NCBI GenBank assembly: GCA_026214975.1 | Contig: CM047807.1 | Location: 63,467,824-63,531,823 of the forward strand | Length of the DNA stretch: 64,000 bases | Reading direction: 5' to 3' | Source: Gentiana macrophylla | Lineage: Eukaryota; Streptophyta; Magnoliopsida; Gentianales; Gentianaceae | In this document: piece after piece, positions 23,236-34,921 of the stretch | Numbering within the stretch: the first letter of the stretch is position 1 | How the letters are laid out: each line of letters begins with the position of its first letter | The notes under the pieces: generated by a model | Told to the model about the DNA's origin: nothing | Database searches by the model: none | The model's input: the letters and a program-made list of their open reading frames with translations, nothing else | Position numbers and translations under genes: made by a program

Positions 23236-25294
23236 TGCTTGGTATACAAAAACCCGAATACGGATCCGATCCATTATTGGATCGTCAGATCTGATTCACA
23301 ACACCGATCGAGAAACTCGATCTTGGACAGTGATAGCTATGAATAAATTCGCATGCGATTTTAACACTCGATTCACATAAACAATTAATCTAACTATGAG
23401 AAAGTTGAAGATTTACCTTTATGAGGAATAGTAAATCGATAGATGGAGAAGCCGCAGTCTTCTAGATTGTATCTCCTAGCGACGACTGGTGGACGTCGAT
23501 CCTCGCCATAGAACCTCCTCTAATATGCGAAACAAAAACCCTAGTTTTTCTCCTCTTAATGACTAAGGCAAGAAACTAATTTTTCTTCCTTTTTATTATG
23601 ATGGTGGCGCCAATTTGTGATCATCATTGTGCTAGGAGGAACTTTCTTTATATAGGAAAATAACTAGTAAAGAGAGAGTTATCCTTTTCACACAACACTT
23701 ACCTATTCCCATATGGAAAAGATATTTGTCATAAGATAAGAGATAATTCCCAAAAAATCAATCTCTTTATCTCTTTTCCATTAATTATCTAACAAATAAA
23801 TAAATAATTAATTACACATGTGACATAATCTAGAAAATTTCTTTTCCTAATTATCTCAACATGGGGCGCCACCTTTTAAGCCATTTTAATAGAAAATGTC
23901 TTTTCTGTTTTAAATATTATTTACCAAATAAATAATATAGATTTTTGTCTAGAAGGACAAAATTATCAAAAAAATCAGGATAGAAGGAAACTGTAATTTA
24001 ATAAGGACAAAAGCAACAATTACGAAGTAACAAATATGAAGTAACAAATGTGGAATAGAGTAAATATGAAGTAACAATTATAAACCCAAAGTAACATTAA
24101 CACGTGAAGTAACAATTGTAAAGTAACAATTGTGATTTTTGTCCTTTACAATCATGAAAATGTTACTTTTGTCCTTCCAGACCCATTTATTAATTTTTTT
24201 GTCCTTCTGGCCCCTTCCCCCGAAATAATATTGCATATTCATTAAATAGACCAACTATTTAATTAATTATCGAGGTTCCATAAAATAGGAAAACACTCGC
24301 GTGTTAGGAGCCAACCCGGGGACCATGGACCTATAACCAGTAGCTACAATAAATTGAATAAAATATTCATCGAACATAATATTTCTACTCAACCAATTAA
24401 TTCCGGAATTACGCCACCATAAATCCCAAACCGATCTCTAGCGATTATAGATATAACTTATTCTCAAAACGTCGAGTCGAGTCGATAAGTGTCCATTGAT
24501 ATAATCATTACATATAAACTAACCCTCCATAGACTATCCGTAATGAAGCGTGATTATTTCCATAAACTTTCTTCAATACATCTCATCCTTATTTACCATT
24601 TACCCACTAGTGATCAATTAGTTCATAACTAATACGAACTCCGCTGATCGATCAGTGTCTAGGATTAATTAATAAGGGGATTGGCTTTCTACTTTCCGCA
24701 GGAAGGAATGGATTCCATATATTTGAGACACACACTTCTCACTCATTCCAGAATAGTGCCAACGTGAAAGTGATTCGGACCGCGCCTCTTAGCGGTCCTT
24801 AACGAACACATCAAACCCTATCCTGAAACAAGTAGGAGTTTGTAATCACTTCAGGATTAAGGTTAATCCATATATGATCATCTTGTGATTTACTATGATT
24901 TCTCAATCACGGAATTATCTGAGAAACTCAGATTAAATCGGTCCAGTCCTTTATGACTACGTCATATATAAATGCCCCACTTAGACAACCAATGTCGACG
25001 GTCCGGATAAGACGCTCACACCATAAAGTATTCTGGGCGCATTAATGGTGGTTTAATCAATAGACCCCTTACTTTGATTAAGTTCACCATGGACTAATAG
25101 TTCAAGTGTATCATCATAAACTTAATCCTTATGTGCGACACACACTAAATTATATGGCTACATATGATACGACTTGGGCTTTCAGTAGTGTATTAAATAT
25201 AAGCACAAAGCAAATAATAAGATGAGAATAAATCTGTCATTTATTAATTATAAAAACAATTCCATAAATTGTCTTTTGGGCACTATTTCCAACA
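23236..25294 (-). repeat. 5' LTR of the 11.1-kb element
   Basis: The minus strand starts TGTTGGAAATAGTGCCC at 25294 and ends CAAGCA at 23236. It is 2.06 kb including a 284-bp MITE with duplication (23939-24231). TATA core TATATAAAG lies near 23647-23655. The adjoining interior has only a poor PBS match. Confidence 0.9.
23939..24222. mobile_element. 284-bp Mutator-like MITE
   Basis: Absent from the other LTR of the same element, it is flanked by the 9-bp duplication AAATAATAT (23930-23938 and 24223-24231), a length typical of Mutator-like elements. Both ends carry an inverted AGAAGGACAAAA motif. The middle holds at least six copies of a GAAGTAACAA-type motif. Confidence 0.75.
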
Positions 25295-25303
25295 GCATTC
25301 CCT

Positions 25304-25794
25304 TCAGCTACTTGAATTCTGGAAGATCATTGAAATTCCTAATGTGTCTAGTAGATATGAGAAAATAGGTGCATCCAAGGCCTTGGTAAGAATGTCAGCT
25401 ACTTGTTCTTTTGTGTTGACTGGGAGAAGCTTGACAAGTCCTGATTTGACTTTGTCTCTCACAACATGGTAGTCAATTTCAATGTGTTTTGTTCTTTCAT
25501 GAAAGACTGGATTGTGAGCAATGTGCAATGCACTGGAATTGTCACAAAATAACACAGCAGGCAACTGAACTATAACTTGCAAATCTTGGAGTATATAAAT
25601 CAGCCACTGAATTTCACAGACTGCATTTACCATAGCCATGTATTCAGCCTCAGAGGAGTTTCTTGCTATTGTTTCTTGGCCTTCCACGAGATTGGAGCAT
25701 CTCCAAGAAACATCATATTACCTGATACTAATCTTCTTGTTTTAGGAGAACCGGCCCAATCACTGTCCGTAAAACCTTTGAGTACAAGGTTGTT
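25304..25794 (-). pseudogene. Copia RNase H (13801-57203 element)
   Basis: The RNase H end of pol, which degrades the RNA strand during cDNA synthesis. From 25794 the minus strand reads [18 protein letters not shown], then after a frameshift at about 25685 ARNSSEAEYMAMVNAVCEIQ, FCDNSSALHIAHNPVFHERT and KHIEIDYH, ending at TGA 25304. The catalytic motifs DSDWAG, SSEAEY and CDN are visible. It begins exactly at the gypsy insertion; about 120 residues before it are missing. Confidence 0.85.
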
Positions 25795-26308
25795 GACGAT
25801 ACAGGGTTTCACCCCTCCACGTGTCGTCTATCGATTGGTCATCACATTACGGATTAACACCAAGGTACTCATGTCGATGCCCAGACTCGAGGCTACGACG
25901 ATCGACAATCGAGAAGTGTAGGACAAGGAGTCCCAGAGTCGAGTACCGTAGGTCGACAGTATCGACATGGAGGACAGAGTCCGCACCAGCTGTCCAGGCC
26001 CATTAATAATAATAGCTTGGGCAAGGGTTAAGGCCCATTAAGGGTAAATATAACAATAACTCGATCCGACTCAATATTAGGGTTAGGGCATGTGTTGTCA
26101 TTATAAATACCACAATCCTGGAACTACGTAAGGCTTGATTCCTGGAACCTAACAGGATACGTAGGCAATCTAAGATACATTCTTAGACTCAGCCACAAAC
26201 ATCAAAACGACACCACCTCATTCTTTAGGCATTAGGGTTTTTGTGTGTGTTCATCATTAGATTCAATTAGGGCCCGGATTATTAAGGTGACATTATCCGT
26301 CATCGTCA
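25795..26308 (+). repeat. 5' LTR of the Tat-type gypsy
   Basis: It starts TGACGATACAGGG (same start as 51264) and ends near CGTCA before the PBS. Its first 130 bp differ from the 3' copy at three positions by eye. Confidence 0.85.
26102..26109 (+). promoter_or_regulatory. TATA box of the Tat-type LTR
   Basis: TATAAATA about 200 bp before the LTR end. Confidence 0.6.
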
Positions 26309-26309
26309 T

Positions 26310-26327
26310 TGGTGCTAGAAGGAGGGC
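26310..26327 (+). other. Primer binding site
   Basis: TGGTGCTAGAAGGAGGGC lies just after the LTR end. The priming tRNA cannot be named with confidence. Confidence 0.6.
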
Positions 26328-26356
26328 GTTCTATTGTTGAATACACCAAGATCACG

Positions 26357-28100
26357 ATGCCTCCCAGGAAAGCCACATCCAAAGTTGCAGATCAAAGCTC
26401 ACAGATTAACGAGCAGTTAGATCTCGATACGCAAGGAGGAAAAGATCCAGTCTTGGACACCGTCTAGAAAGATCTCCAGAAGGAAAAGCAAGGTCTTGCT
26501 CCGGAACACCGAGTGCTAGTAGATCAATTAGCAGGGGCGGATCTTGAATTAATGTCAAGGATTATGGCACAAAAACAAGCAGCCAGAGGCCAAAAAGACG
26601 CGCGGCAGAAGGCGGTCTGAAAGACGCTGTAGACAAGCCCAAGCAAACTCCCAGAGACGAAGTCAGTGCGTCCTCTAGCTCTGTCGAGAGAAAGAGGCAC
26701 GAGATTCAACAGAAGCTTCAGAAAATGGATGAACACAGCGTCAGGGAGGAACTAGACTTTATTTTGGGGAAAAACAAGGTCTCGCTATGGTTGGAATCTC
26801 CTTTCATGAAAGAGATCAAGAGTTTCCCTAAACCCAAGGGGTTTAAGATCCCTAAGATAGAGCCTTACGATGGTACTACCGATCCGGAAGACCATCTACA
26901 CAGGTATTTATCTCAGATGAGGTTGGATGGCGCACCCGATGCGATGCGATGTCGAGCGTTTGAGACGCTGCTCGTAGGTCGAGCCAGGGAATGGTTTACC
27001 AAGCTACGGCCCGGGTCGATTTCCAGTTTTTCCATGCTAGCCCGCAAGTTTCGGGATGCCTTCATTGTCAACAAGAAATTTCATTTAAGTGCCACGCACC
27101 TCATGAACATGAGGTAGCAGCAAAAGATGAAGCAGTGCTAGATTACTTGAAGAGATTTAATCTCGAGTCCATGCATGTCAAGGATGCAGATGATCGACTT
27201 CTGATCACATCGTTCATGGGGGACTGCGTAATACGAAGTTATACATGAAGTTGAGCAGAAATGTTCCTCACACCATGGACGAGTGTGTTAACGTGGTGCA
27301 TTGATTCTGTCAAGGGGAAGAGGCATTGCGCAGGCACACCCAATCCGTCTGGATGGATCCGAAAAAGGATAATCGAGGTCCGAACAAGAATCAACCCAGG
27401 AGACAGGATGTGGAGAGTAAACCTTCAGTCTGGCACCGTATAGAGACACCCGTCTTAGACCGCGGGGGAAAGAAGGGACCCATGCGTGATAAGGATTTCA
27501 TTCCGCTTAATTGGTCTCGAGCCGAGGTGTTATCGATCATGCTCTCGAAGAACATAGCAAGAAGACCGCCTCCATTGAAGAAACCTCGAGAAAAGAGGAA
27601 TTCAAGCAAGTATTGCAAGTTTCATGAAGACATAGGTCACACAACAGAGGATTGTCACGACCTGAAAAAAGACATTGACATCTGCATTCAGGAAGGGAAG
27701 GTAGATGAAGTGGTCGATAGATCTCGTGTGATGGGCCCAGGGGGCGTGGAGAGTATAAAAAAAAGAACTCCGATCAAGATAGGGGTCGAGGCCGAGATTC
27801 TCAAAGAAGGAGAAATCGATCACCCCAGAGGAATCGATCTCCAGATCATGATGGAAATAACATAGATAACTTTGGTCGAGACAGATACGACGATAATCGA
27901 CCAAAAGCTATGTTAATATGATTTTTGGGCCGGGGGAGAGTTACAAAGACCAAGCCCATCGAGAGCCAGCTGATAGCTCGAGAGAGCGTAAGCAGCTCAA
28001 ATTTACGACGGAAGTCGGGTACGGACCTCGCGATGATATCCCAAAGTCTAGGAGTCATAGTGAGGGGTTGGTTATCGAGGCTGTGATTGTCGAGCCTGTG
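26357..28100 (+). pseudogene. Tat-type gypsy gag
   Basis: Structural protein of the element particle. It starts MPPRKATSKVADQSS. A stop follows near 26464 and frameshifts near 26620, 27115 and 27240. The capsid-like middle (26725-27240) reads FKIPKIEPYDGTTDPEDHL, then AREWFTKLRPGSISSF, typical of Retrotrans_gag. The nucleocapsid part has a zinc-knuckle-like YCKFHEDIGHTTEDCHDLKK at about 27611-27670. Decayed but recognisable along its length. Confidence 0.85.
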
Positions 28101-28440
28101 TATCGAGAGTTTGCATCGATAACGGTAGCGCAGTAAACATTTTCTATTACTCGGCTTTCCAAGCGATGAAGTACAAGAGAAAGATCTAGCTCCCATAGCA
28201 TCTCCTTTGTTTGGGTTCATAGGGAAAGCAGTTCATCCTATGGGATCGATAAAGTTACTTACAACAGTTGGGGACGGTGAGAAAGGAAGGACTCTCGAGT
28301 TGAGTTGTGTTGTGGTCAAAGCTCCCTATTCTTATAATGTTATTTTATGGCGACCTGCGCTCTTCGACCTGCGCGCTATAATTTCAACGTTCCCTAACAG
28401 CATGAAATTTCCTACCAGGAGCGGTTCCCACAAGGTAAAG
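28101..28440 (+). pseudogene. Tat-type gypsy protease
   Basis: Aspartic protease that cuts the polyprotein. The active-site triplet lies in DNGSAVNIF (near 28110). A frameshift near 28182 leads to LFGFIGKAVHPMGSIKL and then SYNVILWRPALFDLRAIIS, which fits the GRPTL region of Tat proteases. One frame continues to 28668. Confidence 0.75.
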
Positions 28441-28680
28441 GGAGATGTTGAGGCCGCGCGGAGTTGTAACTCCATTGTCATGAATGGGAAGATGGCAGTT
28501 CAACAAATCTTGGTCGAGGAACTGATTCGGAGGAAGAAGAGGAGAAGAGTTGGATCTCTAGTGATGCAGTCGAGAATGTCCGCCTCTGGGAAGGAGATGC
28601 TGATCAGTGTGTGTAGGTCAGGGTGTGGATCCCAGCCAGGGAAAAACAGTCACTCATCGATTTGTTGATCGAGTTCAGAG

Positions 28681-28917
28681 ATGTCTTTTCCTGGAAGTCT
28701 AGCGACATTATCTATAGATATCGCGGCCCATAAGCTCGAGATAGATCAAGCAAAGAAGCCAGTTAAGCAAAAGAAGAGAAACTTTGCATCTGATCAACTT
28801 GAAGCCATAGAGTTGGAAGTCGGTAAGCTACTGGCGGCCCAGATAGTAAGAGAAGTATTCTATCCAGTGTGGCTAGCCAACCTAGTATTGGTCAAGAAAC
28901 CCGATGGTAGTTGGCGT
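28681..28917 (+). pseudogene. Tat-type gypsy reverse transcriptase, first part
   Basis: The amino end of reverse transcriptase: LEAIELEVGKLLAAQIVREV, then WLANLVLVKKPDGSWR, the conserved start of the gypsy polymerase fold. It is cut at 28917 by the element at 28918 and resumes at 44809 with RMCIDFTDL after removing one GGCGT copy, which confirms the order of insertion. Confidence 0.88.
28913..28917. repeat. Target-site duplication GGCGT (left)
   Basis: Matches 44809-44813 and brackets the 28918-44808 element. Confidence 0.9.
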
Positions 28918-30660
28918 TGATGACATAGATCAAGTGATAATAAAATACTTGACCACTATAAACCAATACTAGCAAGAGGACTAGGTCCATCGTAGTATAG
29001 CTATAGCGAATCAAAGTCGATCCCACAGAGAACCAATTGTGGGTCCTTTATATACAAACAATTAATCATTCATGTCAAGGACACAAAGGCGGTCTACGAC
29101 CAACAAAAGACAAGAAAAGATAAATGACACGACTCGACACAACACATATAAAGACACGTAATTAACCTCCTCAATTATTATGTTATCGTTTGGATCTAGA
29201 GATTCTATATAATTAAGCTAGACTCGACAACTATTAATCCGATTAGTATTTCTTTTATATTGGCTATGGGAGTCATCCTCTAAACTAGATCTAGCTCCGG
29301 GTAGGCCATCTAGATCATTATGCTACATCACGTGACTTCGCTTTTTAGGCCTCCATCTCATATCACTCACACGCTTACAAAACTAGGGATGCCGATATTA
29401 ACCGTATTCCTCACCTAGGAAACATTCCTGTGATTAGGCGTACTTCCTAAGCGATCGCATCAGTCTCTGTCCCATTAACAATTACCTGCACGGCCTCATG
29501 TTAATCTACGATTTACGTATAACTAGGTATGCACAATTCCCTAATACAGAACAGATCTAGATCTCGCTGAAAGTCCCGGAAGATCAATTCATGAGCCGAC
29601 CTAGGAGCCCTATATTGGTATTTCCTAATCATACGCTAATTAAAATAGGCGAGCAACGTAGCCGTAGCCATACTTACTAAGATAAGGAATTCTAGGTGGA
29701 CAATCACACCATAAAGACGTGGCTAGATTGGCGTGGCGAAAACCTAAATCTTAGCGTTTCTACATACGTAACGGATAAAATAGAGACTCATAAAGCAATT
29801 ATATAGATCTACTAAAAACACGGCTGTCAATCATACCAAAGTCATCTATAGGTCACCGGATTACAGATCTGGGCGTGTGGATCCTTATAGACAAGGAATC
29901 CCCACTGCCTCATATCGTATCCTTATATCTACATCGTCCGGAGAAGAACGAACAACCTCAAACAATAAACAATAATTGGGGGGACTTAATTACAAAGAAC
30001 AAAGAACAAATAAATACAAGAACCTACATAACTGCAGAACTTGTAAAAAACTGCTCTAAGAAAAACTGAAGATTTAATTATGAATTGTGTGTATGTTGTG
30101 TTTTTCGTGTGTAATGTATGTACAAATATATAGGAGTAAAAATTTGCATAGGATAAGCCTAAACCAATCTGAAATAGTTTTCCTAAATCCAAAAGAAGTA
30201 TGAAAACGCGTTAGGATAATTCCAAGTCGATCCGGAAGCTCTAGGGCAAAATGCGCCCCTCCCTTATATGCCCCCTTCTTTGGCGCCAACTCTTCCTTAC
30301 TCCTCTTTTCGTGCTTATCCGATCTTTATCTTCAATGCACTCCGGATTTTCTTTGATTTATCTTGAGATTTAATTCTTCCATTTGTATTTATCCTCCAAA
30401 AATTATCCCAATCTACAAAATAGATATTTATCCCAAAGTAAATCATATTTAAATAAAAACGGATAAATACCAAAATATAAATAAAAATAGATAAATACCA
30501 AATTATATAATAAAAACGGATAAATACCAAATTATATCTTATAAATCACATAACATTAAATAATAAATATAAACATGTGATTTAATATAAAATATATATT
30601 ATTAATCTCGATTTAAGGTCAACGTTGATGACTTTTATGGGTATAATTTGACCGTCATCA
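28918..30660 (-). repeat. 3' LTR of the non-autonomous gypsy
   Basis: 1,743 bp, nearly identical to the two halves at 33913-34921 and 44076-44808. It holds a three-copy, 28-29-bp repeat of AAAAACGGATAAATACC (30455, 30484, 30512) and a minus-strand TATATA motif near 30125. Confidence 0.92.
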
Positions 30661-30676
30661 ACTACCCACCACTTAG
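30661..30676 (-). other. Polypurine tract
   Basis: The minus strand reads CTAAGTGGTGGGTAGT just before the LTR start TGATGACGG. Confidence 0.65.
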
Positions 30677-33600
30677 ACTTTGATCGTCCCAAACAAAGCA
30701 TCAATAAGTCATTCCCCAAGACAACATTTTCCACGGTCAAATCATACTTACACAAGAAACTCGAGTCAACTCATACCATTCATGCTCATAAGATATTCAT
30801 TATTCACTACTCACTATGAACCGAAGTGATGTGTGTATGTGCATTCAGTTTTATATATTCGTGACAAGATTAAAGTTTATGCTAACTTCGCAATCTCAAC
30901 CTACCAACATCAGCATTCCTACTTCTTAAGCCTCGCATGGGTAAAGACATGGTGCAATAAGCAATAGCGTCATCCAGAAGGTTTTTGGACTTAGAGACCG
31001 AGAAAAATACTCGAAGCCTCTTAAAAATTGAATTTTTTCTCACATTTTCATATTTTCAAGCATTAACACATCTCAAGAAAGAAACTTGCTTTAAAAGTAA
31101 ATTATGCATTGCAAGAATCCCCTATCACGGATTGGTCAATAACCTTGAATATTACCACAAGCGCGAGGCTACTTTGGTAATGTTACTACAAGCCCAGTGT
31201 TTAAATCTTTGTCAAAACACAGATTATTCTCAAGCTTATATTACTCTGCATTGATGGCCAGAAGATAGGAATACATCAGCAGATAAATATCGACACTAAG
31301 TCTACATAACCAATCATCTACGCAATGTACACATAATTCTTCAGTTATTATAATTTGCGCGGTAAAACTCGATTCAAAGATTGAGTAATCGAATAATAAA
31401 TAACTACTTGCAACAATCGGCATGAATATCCTTAAATTTATATTAACATAAGTATAAAATGATCACGTACTCATGCAACTTGGTTCCTTTCCTATCAATT
31501 CTTAGCTAAGAACTCACAATTCTAAGGGTACGAGATAAATAATATGGCATTTATTCAATTTTTTTTTTTCAAATTTTCACCGTTTTATTCAATTTTTAAT
31601 TATAGTACATCATAGCTAAGTCTCCTACCCCCCCCCCCCCCCCCTTAAACATGTCATTGTCCCCAATGACAAAGAAAAATGAGAATTTAAGAAAAAGACT
31701 TAGCTCTGGGAACGGCTCTCAAGCAAGAAGAAGAATATCGGAGTAGTCCAAGCACGTCGTGGAGAAGCAAGTGAAAACCTGTTTAAGCAAACCAAACAGA
31801 AACTCCACGAAACCGTTAATAACATTTCAATGGAAGTTATAAAATAATATGGCAGTAATTAGATATAAAATATCCAAAAACAAATTAAGCCACTTTATTC
31901 CATACAACCAATGACAAGGAAAACCAAAGAGTTAAAACGACTCGTTCAGACACGAATTCTAAATCGAATAAGAAAAAGGATATATATAGACGCAAAAAGA
32001 AAAATACTAAATAGAAAGAAAAATAAACAAGCAACTAAAGATGGTAGTCTTCATCTATAACCTCCACCGCTTAACTATTCTTTAAACCGGGTGGAGAAGA
32101 CAAAGGTCCAAAAGCATTACCCCACGTGGGAAAACACGAGGTTGACTGGATCAACCATGCATTTAATCCAGTGTAAAAGAGGCACTTGGTAAGGTATAAC
32201 AGATTCAATGTGACCTATTGGTAAAAGATAGGATCATAAACTCGGCACAGACTCGTCACGTTTTGAATGGATATCAACAACTTATGAAGTTGTCACGCTT
32301 CTCCTTGAAATTACTAATGACCCAATGTAGCACGTAGAAGTCATCACCGTCATCAACAAGGTCGGATTGGTGTGATATTTGGAACGAAACTCATCATCTC
32401 GAAAAGCCGGAATAGGCGTAAAAGTGTGAAATTTAAAACATCCGGTAGAAAGATAAATTGTATGTTGATCAGACCAAAAAACGTTCTTGTTCGCACCAAT
32501 CATTCTCTGTTACATTTTCAGTAATTCTCAAGCTCTCTTAATGCTTCCATCTTAAGGTTGATTGCTAAATTTCCTTTTCTTTAGCAATTTCTCGACTCTC
32601 CTAAGAAACTATACTTCACGTGGCCTATATTGAGTAAAAGATTTTTGCACATCCTTAGCCTAATGGCCATCGGAACACGGCAAAATAAAAAACCTCAACA
32701 TATGTCACGTTACTCTTATTTGACTCAATGAAAACAAAACCTAAAATCCTAAAAAGAAATCCTAAGGGTTTTAGAAGTAGTTCTGAGTTTAAAGTCCTCA
32801 GCTCGACTTTCCAAAAAAAGTATCCTTGTTAGTCATCCTTCACGGCTCGCCAGACTTTGACCCTCTAAACACTATAAGAGGTGGGCTCGTCGCTTTTGCG
32901 GATTAATACCTTTCCCTTGGTTGTGAGACCTAGGAAACGACATTTATCCATACCATTTATACAAAGCTCTTACCTCGGCTGTCGTTTTAGGAATTAGTGA
33001 ATTCTCAGGAGATTTAGTCCTAGGGACCCATTTTAATCATATCCTCTATAATGATGCTTCATTATGCTCTCTCAAAACTCAACGTCTTCATTAGATTGCG
33101 AATTCTTAAATCTACAAAAATTGTTGCTCCTATGGCCAATAGAAGCAATCTCATGCATAGGACAATGAGATTTTAACAGAACTACGAGGAACTCTTTATT
33201 CATTGCTTCCTTCAACTACTACATGTTTCCTTACACCCTCTAGATGAGATAGATTTGGGGCAGAACCTTCCACACTAATAAAATTAATCTTACAAACCAA
33301 CTCCGGGCTAATATTCATACTCAGGTTCATGTATAGGCTAACTTATGCTCAAAAAACTAAAAGATAGTAAAACATAAGCCAAAAAAAAGGTAGTACCTTG
33401 CCTTCAACATTGTACCATGAATAATTCGAACCTTTTAATATTTATTTTCTCGGAGCCATCTTGGTGCTTTAAAGGTGTTGCTTCCATTTCTTTTCCTATC
33501 GTAGATTCGTAGCTCCACATGTTCGCTGGCTTATTTTCTCAGCGCCCATGAAAAATTACTGACTCGGATTATTGCTTCCCTGATTTCTGCAAACAGAAGA

Positions 33601-33886
33601 AAAATAAAACGGACCGTAGACTGATTTTAACATGGTTTCCCATGCTGCTATCGGACCTATGGATTAAACATACGGAGATAAACAGACACGCGAAATTCCA
33701 GAGAACAGAACCAGGCTCGCTGGCAGCGAGAGGCAGTCTCGCTGGGATCGAAACTAGTTGTTCCAGATTCTGGAATTTTTACACAGAACAAATAACCATA
33801 GGGACTCAAAAACGTAAAAAAAATAGACTCTAAAACAGAAAACTTAACATGAATAAACAATTATTTATATATAAAACTGACCGTTG
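30677..33886 (-). mobile_element. Non-coding interior of the non-autonomous gypsy
   Basis: On the minus strand the first 300 bp after the PBS contain a 67-codon frame (33860-33657) with no known domain; beyond it only short frames exist. A run of 17 C lies at 31628-31644 (G-run on the element strand). No gag, pol or RNA gene recognised. Confidence 0.6.
31628..31644. repeat. Homopolymer C17/G17
   Basis: Seventeen consecutive C on the plus strand. The exact length is prone to sequencing error. Confidence 0.8.
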
Positions 33887-33906
33887 GTTCCCCGACAATG
33901 GCGCCA
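33887..33906 (-). other. Primer binding site, tRNA-Asp type
   Basis: The minus strand reads TGGCGCCATTGTCGGGGAAC, close to the Athila-type PBS, 6 bp inside the LTR end. It sets the element's direction. Confidence 0.8.
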
Positions 33907-34921
33907 AAAACTTGATGACGTAGAACAAGTGATAATAAAATACTTGACCACCATAAACCAATACTAGCAAGAGGACTAGGTCAATCGTAGTATAGCTATA
34001 GCGAATCAAGGTCGATCCCACAGGGAACCAATTGTGGGTCCTTTATATAAAAACAATTAATCATTCATCTCAAGGACACAAAGGCGGTCTACGACCAACA
34101 AAAGACAAGAAAAGATAAATGACACGACTCGACACAATACATATAAAGACACGTAATTAACCTCCCCAATTATTATGTTATCGTTTGGATCTAGAGATTC
34201 TATATAATTAAGATAGACTCGACAACTATTAATCCGATTTGTATTTCTTTTATATTGGCTACGGGAGTCATCCCCTAAACTAGATCTAGTTCCGGGTAGG
34301 CCATCTAGATCACTATGCTACATCACGTGACTTCGCTTTTTAGGCCTCCATCTCATATTACTCACACGCTTACAAAACTAGGGATGCCGATATTAACCGT
34401 ATTCCTCACCTAGGCAACATTCCTGTGATTAGGTGTACTTCCTAAGCGATCACATCAGTCTCTGTCCCATTAACAATTACCTGCACGGTCTCATGTTAAT
34501 CTACGATTTACGTATAACTAGGTGTGCACAATTCCCTAATACAGAACAGATCCAGATCTCGCTGAAAGTCCCGGAAGATCAATTCATGAGCCGACCGAGG
34601 AGCCCTATATTGGTATTTCCTAATCATACGCTAATTAAAACAGACGAGCAACGTAGCCGTTGCCATACCTACTAAGATAAGAAATTCTAGGTGGACAATC
34701 ACACCATAAAGACGTGGCTAGATTGACGCGGCGAAAACCTAAATCTTAGCGTTTCTACATACGTAACGGATAAAATAGAGACTCATATAGCAATTATATA
34801 GATCTACTAAAAACACGGTTGTCGATCATACCGAAGTCATCTATAGGTCACCGGATGACAGATCTGGGCGTGTGGATCCTTATAGACAAGGAATCCCCAC
34901 TGCCTCATATCGTATCCTTAG

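Larger units (their letters stand above)
14159..25294 (-). mobile_element. 11.1-kb chimeric LTR element, minus strand
   Basis: LTRs 23236-25294 (5') and 14159-15822 (3') are flanked by GCATT at 14154-14158 and 25295-25299, proving one insertion into the Copia 3' region. LTR start (TGTTGGAAATAGTGCCC) and polypurine tract (AAGTGGGAGAT) are Angela/BARE-like. The interior is mostly non-coding: leader with tRNA-like modules and a hairpin array, a long segment shared with 4245-7302, a decayed Copia RNase H, and then Athila-type gypsy fragments next to the 3' LTR. It cannot encode its own movement. Confidence 0.9.
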
